A DNA stretch of 64,000 nt from Hermatobates lingyangjiaoensis (Eukaryota; Arthropoda; Insecta; Hemiptera; Hermatobatidae): positions 4,005,501 through 4,069,500 of the forward strand of contig JAPFBL010001928.1 of NCBI GenBank assembly GCA_026182355.1, read 5' to 3'. The notes below the pieces were generated by a model. That model ran no database searches, was not told where the DNA came from, and saw only the letters and a program-made list of their open reading frames with translations. Position 1 is the stretch's first letter, and each line of letters opens with the position of its first letter. This document shows positions 57,421 through 64,000 of this stretch, in pieces. A program made the position numbers and the translations under genes.

Positions 57421-58493
57421 GTAAAATTACTAATTACAAACTTACTAATTACCACGTCTTCAAATGAATATCTATAAATATAAATGTCAAGTTTATCTGT
57501 CTGTTCGATGTCACGGCCAAAACAATACTTAACGAACAATTTAAAGTTTCTCCTGTGACAAGAAGAGTAGGTTCGTAGTACCCCTTCTGGCATTAGTTTT
57601 CTCCAAACTCGATTTTTCGTTTGATATTCTTTATAATATCACTGGATTAATACTAATTGTAAAGAATTTTTTTTCAAAGTCGTTCAAATGACCGAAAATT
57701 CATAAATAACCTCTTATCTATTAGTATGTTTGTATTTTAATGTATAACATTTGTTGCTTGGATGTTAGTAAATTATAATTCAACTGCAAGTTAGCTGAGC
57801 GTTATACAATACAGAAATGACCAAGACGTATATTAAATAGGAAATTTAATTATTAGTTTCAACCTATACTAATCGGTTTACTTGCGTTAAGTAAAAGAGT
57901 ACAAATTAATTAATACTAAAAGGATAGCTGTCAAATAAACACAAGTAGAATTTTTTTTAAAAAAAAAAATTTTTTTGTTGAGTTTGATCGAAGGCTGTGT
58001 ATAATAGAGTCAGCATACCTCAGCGAGATCCGTGTGCCGGGTTTGAAGCGTTTGAGTGATGTCCTGTAAACAATGTGTTGAGCTGTACACCTCATCAGCG
58101 GGTCGCATTATTCATTCGAGTTACGGCACAGGCTGAATGAGTTTCTTAAACAATTACTTTTAATAATTAATAGAGGGAGTGATAGCTGTATTACGTTTCA
58201 GCTGACTGGTATAATACTGACGGTAAAGCGTTGTTAGAACATGCGAATTTTCATCCGCATAATAATGAAAACTTTATTAATAGTTTATAAAAGCTAACAA
58301 ACCCCAAAATTTTTTTTTTTACTTCAACTACAGCATATTTGCATTTAGAAGTAATATAAAATAGGCGTTTACAAATAACAACTGAGATAAATTTATGTAG
58401 TTGGTTAGTTATTATTAAGAGGTATCGTTTCCATTGATATATTAGTTTATTGTGATAGAAGTTTCTTTAAATCCTTTGGGTGTTATTGTGGTA
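57421..58493. other. no gene recognised
   Basis: 57470-57600 has a Helitron-5'-like look (TCTATAAATATAAATGTC, TTATCTGTCTGTTCG) but no matching 3' end was found. The rest is AT-rich. Confidence 0.3.
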
Positions 58494-58528
58494 GATTAGA
58501 GCAGCGCTTCTTAAACTTGTTTACTTCA

Positions 58529-58656
58529 GGGTGCACCTATGAAACCAAACCAAAACTTTGGGGCGCACCTATGAAACCAAACCAAAACTTTGGGGCGCAC
58601 CTATGAAACCAAACCAAAACTTTGGAGCGCACCTTTGAAACCAAACCAAAACGTTG
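58529..58656. repeat. 32-bp tandem repeat, four copies, inside the hAT MITE
   Basis: Unit begins GGGCGCACCTATGAAACCAA. The second and third copies are identical and the outer ones differ by a few bases. It multiplies the subterminal GCGCACC motif. Confidence 0.9.
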
Positions 58657-58756
58657 GGGCGCATCACTGATTTTAATATAGAAAATTTAGTCCTGTGATT
58701 TGATAACAGGAAAATGATTGGAAATTAAAATGTATAGTTTTTTTTAGAAAAAAAAA

Positions 58757-58762
<6 letters not shown>

Positions 58763-58828
<66 letters not shown>

Positions 58829-58848
58829 CAGAGAGAGTGAGAGAGAGG
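58763..58848. repeat. (GA)n microsatellite
   Basis: GA run with a few CAGA interruptions, inside the hAT MITE. Confidence 0.95.
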
Positions 58849-59144
58849 AGGGATAGTAAAAATGATTTAAATCCCCGAGTAAAGGCACAGATGAAGTATT
58901 ATCCATTCATGCTTAAAGATTAAAGAAATTTACCTTCCAGTTCAAAATATGAAGTAGCCGAGACTTGACTCAGACTTGAAAACCCCATACTTGGTGTTTT
59001 CTCAAATAAATTAAAATGGTGCAAAAACTAAAATATAAATCTGTTATATAAACTTAATCTTCCATTATCTTAGGGCGCACCTGGCTACCTTCCAGGGCGC
59101 ACCAGTGCGCCCGGGCGCACCGTTTGAGAAGCACTGGATTAGAG

Positions 59145-59522
59145 GTATATTGCAGTGGGTTTAGAGAGCCCGCCGTGCGCTGTGAAAACCTGTAGTTTTC
59201 TTATAATGCCAACTTGTAGACAAAGTGAACCTTGAGGAATTGGTGTTGGGGTCTTATTTCGAACATAGAATGGTAAGTGGAAGAGTTTTCTAAGGAAAGG
59301 AGGCATTGTAACCACATATCCTAGGGTTTACTCGAAGTACCCTGATTGTGTATGGAGAGCTGATCAAGCTGCACCCCCTTCGCGGCTCCACACTCTAAAC
59401 AGAACTGTCACTCACAAACATACCGTCGCACACGCGTCCCTTGTTCTTTTAGTCTCAAATACTAATTAGTTCAGTTGTTTTCTTACCATAGGCCTGTTTT
59501 GACTTTGAAGTCACTGGAAAGC
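59145..59522. other. no gene recognised
   Basis: Nothing recognised. Confidence 0.35.
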
Positions 59523-59535
59523 ACTTTCAAATCTA

Positions 59536-59891
59536 TGGAGGGCCAGGTTAGCTCAATAGCTGACTTACTCGCCTCTGAATGGATAGGTTTGGGGTTCAAT
59601 CCCCATCTGGCCCTCGATCTATTCACGCGGGAGGTAAATAAATCTGAGCACGTGATCCCTCGGAGAGGACGTTAATCGGTTGGTCCCGAGCCTGTACTCG
59701 TTAGAGATCCCTACTCTACATTAACATGATTTAGGCAAAACTTAGGACTCCCAATGTAGAATCAACAGGTAATGTGGCTTGCCCATTAATGAAATGGGTT
59801 CCAAATAATAAATGAGCCACAATTTCCACTCCTATAACAGTACTAAAAGGTGAAAGCCTTATAACTGTGGGAGTTAGAAAACAAACAAACA
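59536..59891 (+). mobile_element. tRNA-derived SINE with A/C-rich tail
   Basis: An A-box-like TTAGCTCAATAGC (59548-59560) and a B-box GGTTCAATCCC (59593-59603) have tRNA spacing. They are followed by a tRNA-unrelated body shared with the SINE at 61983 (CACGCGGGAGGT, GGTCCCGAGCCTGTAC, ACTCGTTAGAGATCCCTACTC). After GTAGAATCAA the two differ; this one ends in AAACAAACAAAC. Flanks ACTTTCAAATCTA (59523-59535) and ACTTTTAAATCTG (59892-59904) look like an aged TSD. Confidence 0.8.
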
Positions 59892-59904
59892 ACTTTTAAA
59901 TCTG

Positions 59905-61969
59905 TCTGTTCAACTTTGTTTTGATACCTTTTTTTAAATTTAAACCTTTTATCTTTCTGGTATAAAATGTTAAAAAACTCATTAAGAAGTACGTAAATGG
60001 TAAATGTAAACATACTATTTCATGTATTTGCATTACTTTAATATTAGTGAAGTTGTTCAAATAATGCTTTTTTTTTTAATAATGTAATAAACCACGAATG
60101 CATATTAATGAACCTCAAGTTTCTATTAGCCAAGACAAACTGTGGCACTATGAAACCACGGAAATACAGAACACGTAGAAATACGAAAACTCTTCTTTGA
60201 ATGTGGGTTAGGAAGAGGAGGTTCATGTATAAGGCTTCGAGTAAAAGTAGTCAATCAATGGTTCTATGGACTGCTAACCACTTAGCATGTGTGGACGTCT
60301 GCAATGCAGAGAACTGGTATGAAATACGACTCTGGCAAGTTTATACCATATATCTCTGTCGTAATATACCTTCATGCTTGGATATCCGATGAGAGTGGAG
60401 AGATATTATTATTATTATATTATCTAGTAGAACTATATTCTTAAATTAATACTGTTTTTTTTTTAAAGATCTAATTGGCTAAACAAAACTTACTGAGGAA
60501 GTTATGAAAGAAATGATTGTAACTAAAACCAATATACGAACAAACTACGAAACCAATTTCTTTAAACGGCTTAAATAAGGAAACTTTATAATGTCGAAAT
60601 GGTTGTCTTGAATAAAATTGAAATCGTGCAAATTTATTGTATCTCAAAGCATCCAACAGAGCTTAAAGTGTACGAAGTATGATAACTGTATATTATAATG
60701 ATACATCTGTGCTGCTAACATTCTTAAAGTGCAACAAATACCTTAATGTTTTTTTTAGTATTCTAGAACATACTGTTTACAGAAGGAGGAGAATATTGTC
60801 TGATCCACATCTCTGAAATGTGATTTCTCATCACAACCGGGGTTCCTACTGTAATTCATGAATTTCACAACCCTGCCAGGATGTCCAATAATTCTATTCT
60901 ATTCTTGTTACAGCCCTGTACTACCATCTCTTCAACAAGAGCTCCAATGCATTTGCAATAATCATTTGAATGAATAAAACAGATTCAGTTTAACAACTGT
61001 CTGATGATTTATAAAAGCTTCCCCTGTTTCCACTAACTCCCGTCAAAGTCAGTTAGCCTCTGAATCCATCAGATACCGTTTCGTTATGCTATTGTGAATT
61101 ATTCAACGGAGCGCTTGCTTGTTTCGCAAGGAGCTTTGCTAAGTTCGTGAGAAACTTTACTAAGCTCATTATCGTTCCTGGGTCTCGACTTCAAGTTCGA
61201 TTCAGGTGACAGCTTATTTTAAGAACACAAGATACTGAGAATGGCTTTCACAAAATAATATTAATCTCTTTCTTTTTTTCTTTCTTTTTATTCTTCTTTA
61301 CTTAATATTTTATTTATAAAGTAGGATCCTTTTCTCAGTTATTTTCATTTTTTTTTTTTAAATTATTCACTGTTTATTTTAAAGTTGGATTATTTAGTTT
61401 GAAATATTTTTCAGTCGTATTTAAGTGAGATGTGAAATGTGATAGACTATTGTTCAATAGAGTGTAGACATTTTTGTTCAAAATATGTCTATGTTTTAGA
61501 GTGTAGAGTAGTCTACATTCTAATGTACACAACCAGTACCTCAAACAAGATGTTTTGTTATTGACGGATGCATACAAGTGATACAAGTGAAACCTTCTGA
61601 CCAAGGGTTTGCATTCTCTTTGGTGCTTTTATATATCCGATTGCATTACATACCTTTCTACGAACCGAGGGTTTTTCCATTTTCCACATCGTAAATGTAA
61701 AATCAGAGAGAAGCCTTCACTACTCCGGTATTTTGAACACGGAGCTTAACGTGACCTGGTTAAAACTGGCTGAAATACCAAAGGAAGTTTGATCTACCTG
61801 ATTAGTCACGAACACATTTTGCAACCTTACGACGTACAAGAGAATTTTGGTTTTGAAAGTCATTTGTATGTAGAACTAGGAAATTGCAGGAGTTTACAGA
61901 ATACCATTTATGTGGTCCGACCTGTTTACTGCGAGTAGATTCCATGTACTGGTGAGACAAGGTGCATGT
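59905..61969. other. no gene recognised
   Basis: AT-rich unique DNA. AAGTTCGATTCAGG near 61194 resembles a B box, but no A box at the right distance was found. Confidence 0.3.
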
Positions 61970-61982
61970 TACTATTGTTACA

Positions 61983-62310
61983 GGGGTTAGGCTAGCTCAG
62001 TAATTACGTGATCGCCTCTGAACTGATAGGACCGGGGTTCGATGCCCACCTGAGCCTCGATTTATTCACGCGGGAGGTGAATAAATCTCAGCACGCGTCC
62101 GTCGGAGAAGGACGTTAACCTCTCGGTCCCGAGCCTGTACGATGTCAGGTACTCGTTAAAGATCCCTACTCTAAATACACTTGAGTTAGGCAAAATTTAA
62201 GACTGCCAGTGTAGAATCAATCTTCATTGTGTGGCATCACAAAGGGCCAATACTCGGCCTAAGTGTGCTCCCTTGTGGGACTGCCACTGCAACCTAACCT
62301 AACCTAACCT
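61983..62310 (+). mobile_element. tRNA-derived SINE ending in telomere-like (AACCT)4
   Basis: TAGCTCAGTAA (61993-62003) and GGTTCGATGCC (62036-62046) are A- and B-box promoters of RNA polymerase III. The body matches the SINE at 59536. The 3' module is different and ends with four AACCT units (62291-62310). A perfect 13-bp duplication TACTATTGTTACA (61970-61982 and 62310-62322, sharing one base with the tail) fits LINE-mediated target-primed insertion. Confidence 0.88.
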
Positions 62311-62322
62311 ACTATTGTTACA

Positions 62323-64000
62323 ATCATGCTGGCATGTATTAAATTCGTGCAAATCAAAAGGGTTTGAGGCAGCTGGTTCACATTACACTGCATTCGTCAC
62401 CAGTTTCTCTCATGTACCCATTTTAAAAGCATTTATAAATTTGTTGTATTAACTTTTGTAGTTTCATTTTTACTTTATATTAAAATCTAAAAGTGTGATG
62501 GAAGTTAATGTGGTTTGTCTTTACATTCCAGTAGATCACAGGTAGTATCAGTCACATCACGCAGGCAGTCGATATCGAAAGTAGTTTTACTCTTTTGTTC
62601 TTTTTCAAAACGTTTATTCCATATAAAATTGATATGTCAGTCACTCTTTGTGAAACAATTTCTACCTACATTTTATAAATGAGAAAAATAAATACTATTC
62701 TGAGGCCACATACATTTTGAAAACTAACGAAAATAGCTGCTTACACAGAATGATACAGAACCCTTGCTATGTTAGACATCGCAGGTTGGATCATGTGAAG
62801 AAGAATGACAGATAAATCGGAAGTGACGCGCTCAGCATCTTCGGTTATCAAGTGAATCAAACCTGAAGACGGTGAATCCCGGAACTGTAATTTCTGCCAT
62901 GACAGTTATTTTTTTTGTAAATTTATATTCTCCATTTCATTACTTTTTTAAACAAATGGTTTTACTGTAAGCCAACTTAATTACAATAAATAATTTTTTG
63001 AATAATATTATTTCTGCAATTTGTAAATAAGCTTAAGAGAAGACATAAGAGGCGATGTTTGGGAAAGGTGTAATATTTGATGTTTACCAGGACACCATAC
63101 ATGGATGGAGTTTGTGGGGAGTGACATTTTTCGTATTTGCCAAGGGGCTCGGTATTTGATATCTGCCAGGGGTAGCAGAGTCGCTGATACTCTCTGAATA
63201 CTAGATAAGACGGATGTAAATGGTTCATAGCCTACTGAATGCCTGTGATCTGTACTTGGGACTTACCACAGTCCGCATCACCAAAGTGTTCTTAAAATAT
63301 TTCAAATAAACATTCCACAGCATACAATAATTACAAACAAATTAAGTTTATTTATCTTTCCTTCTTTATTACCTTTAACATTAATGTATTTTATAGATTT
63401 TTTTCTATAATATTTTTCGTTTCAAACCAGTAAATGTATTTTGTTTGCTTTCTGTCAGATAATTAAGTTCAGAGCAATGTTCATGAATGAATGGGGATCA
63501 GTAAAACACTCTGGGGTGAATGAGTCCCCTTGGAACACTTTCTGGTTAGAATGTTGAAAGTGAGGTTCAGACGGTAACCCACTGGGAACTGCTTTTCATG
63601 ATTTTACCTGAAAAATAAGCAAGTGAACGTGTGCAATTATTTATTTGGCAAGCTTTTCAGTCGATGAGGTGCACTATCTCAGTATCGGTTGAATTCTCGG
63701 TCTCTCCTTCCTCCTTCAGATTAATTATCTATTTCAACAAATATATTTTGCCACTGTAATGAGGACTTGACGTGGGGAGAAAACTTAAATGGCGTGTAAA
63801 CAGCTCAAAAAAAAAAACAAGCAAGTGATGCGACATCCCTTAAATAAATAACTACTTTGCCCACATTCCTTTCATTCTACCATCGTACATCTCTTTCCTC
63901 CCTTCACAGAGTATATATCTTTCTTTCTTGTTCCATTGCTGTTTGTCTCCTATCTATCTGTGTATCTCATTAATTGTGTCTGTTCTTAGTATTTCAGTTA
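62323..64000. other. no gene recognised
   Basis: Unique DNA to the window end. CCTGAAGACGGTGAATCCCGGAAC near 62862 is a weak hammerhead-like match without a proper GAAA. Confidence 0.3.

Larger units (their letters stand above)
58502..59136. mobile_element. hAT MITE, 635 bp, perfect 8-bp TSD
   Basis: Inverted ends CAGCGCTTCTTAAAC and GTTTGAGAAGCACTG. GATTAGAG is duplicated at 58494-58501 and 59137-59144. GGGCGCACC motifs repeat at both ends. It contains a four-copy 32-bp tandem repeat and a (GA)n run. No transposase. Confidence 0.9.

Noticed and set aside
57470..57600. Helitron 5' end
   Set aside because: Start-like sequence only; no hairpin/CTRRT end or coding remnant downstream.
61130..61220. 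tRNA-like segment with AAGTTCGATTCAGG
   Set aside because: Only a B-box-like match; no A box at tRNA spacing and no acceptor stem.
61983..62055. tRNA gene
   Set aside because: A and B boxes are present, but the cloverleaf arms do not close and the sequence continues as a SINE with TSD.
62855..62905. Hammerhead-like CTGAAGACGG near 62862
   Set aside because: The second box reads GGAAC rather than GAAA and the hairpin is poor; likely chance or too decayed.

Overview
The window reads as repeat-rich, AT-rich animal DNA with no intact host protein-coding gene. It carries long dinucleotide microsatellites (CA, CT and many TA runs), Penelope-like elements (PLEs), hAT and piggyBac MITEs, a Helitron remnant, LINE tails and tRNA-derived SINEs. 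One SINE ends in (AACCT)4, the complement of the TTAGG telomere repeat of many arthropods, so an arthropod (or other ecdysozoan-type) genome is a reasonable but weak guess. The only candidate host coding piece is a 39-nt microexon-like segment at 18122-18160 with good splice signals. Most of the window may therefore be intronic or intergenic.

Layout. 1-3562: a near-complete PLE (reverse transcriptase, then a frameshifted GIY-YIG endonuclease) between two direct pseudo-LTRs (pLTRs). 4974-5485: hAT MITE. 8241-8789: hAT-like MITE. 9956-10211: foldback element with target-site duplication (TSD). About 11340-11620 and 14570-14770: LINE C-terminal remnants. 15059-15841: a 39-bp minisatellite that grew out of a foldback element. 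16744-17100, 20500-21375, 25630-27523, 29582-30398, 38491-39083, 40830-41370, 49124-49345, 55185-55680 and 57214-57411: foldback (inverted-dimer) elements, several nested. 26088-27181: a 5'-truncated PLE with 411-bp inverted pLTRs. 32298-33180: hAT with a transposase dimerisation-domain remnant. 42110-46757: Helitron-like material with a Pif1-type helicase remnant and an inserted hAT MITE. 52764-53002: GC-rich insert with a 14-bp TSD. 53383-53643: piggyBac-type MITE. 53908-54395 and 58502-59136: hAT MITEs with perfect 8-bp TSDs. 59536-59891 and 61983-62310: modular tRNA-SINEs.

The most notable system is a set of at least seven foldback/pLTR families. They share almost no sequence except a compact core: CTGANGA, one extra nucleotide, a short hairpin whose sequence differs completely between families, GAAA, then a 4-6 nt linker. 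In several families the linker ends in a U-H dinucleotide and is followed by a strand complementary to the bases just before CTGANGA. This is the architecture of a hammerhead ribozyme that lacks stem III. The same core lies in both pLTRs of the PLE at 1-3562, so the small foldbacks are best read as non-autonomous PLE derivatives built as head-to-head pLTR dimers. Hammerheads in PLE pLTRs are already known. What is worth checking here is the number of families, the inverted-dimer form, the TSDs and the conversion of one copy into a tandem array.
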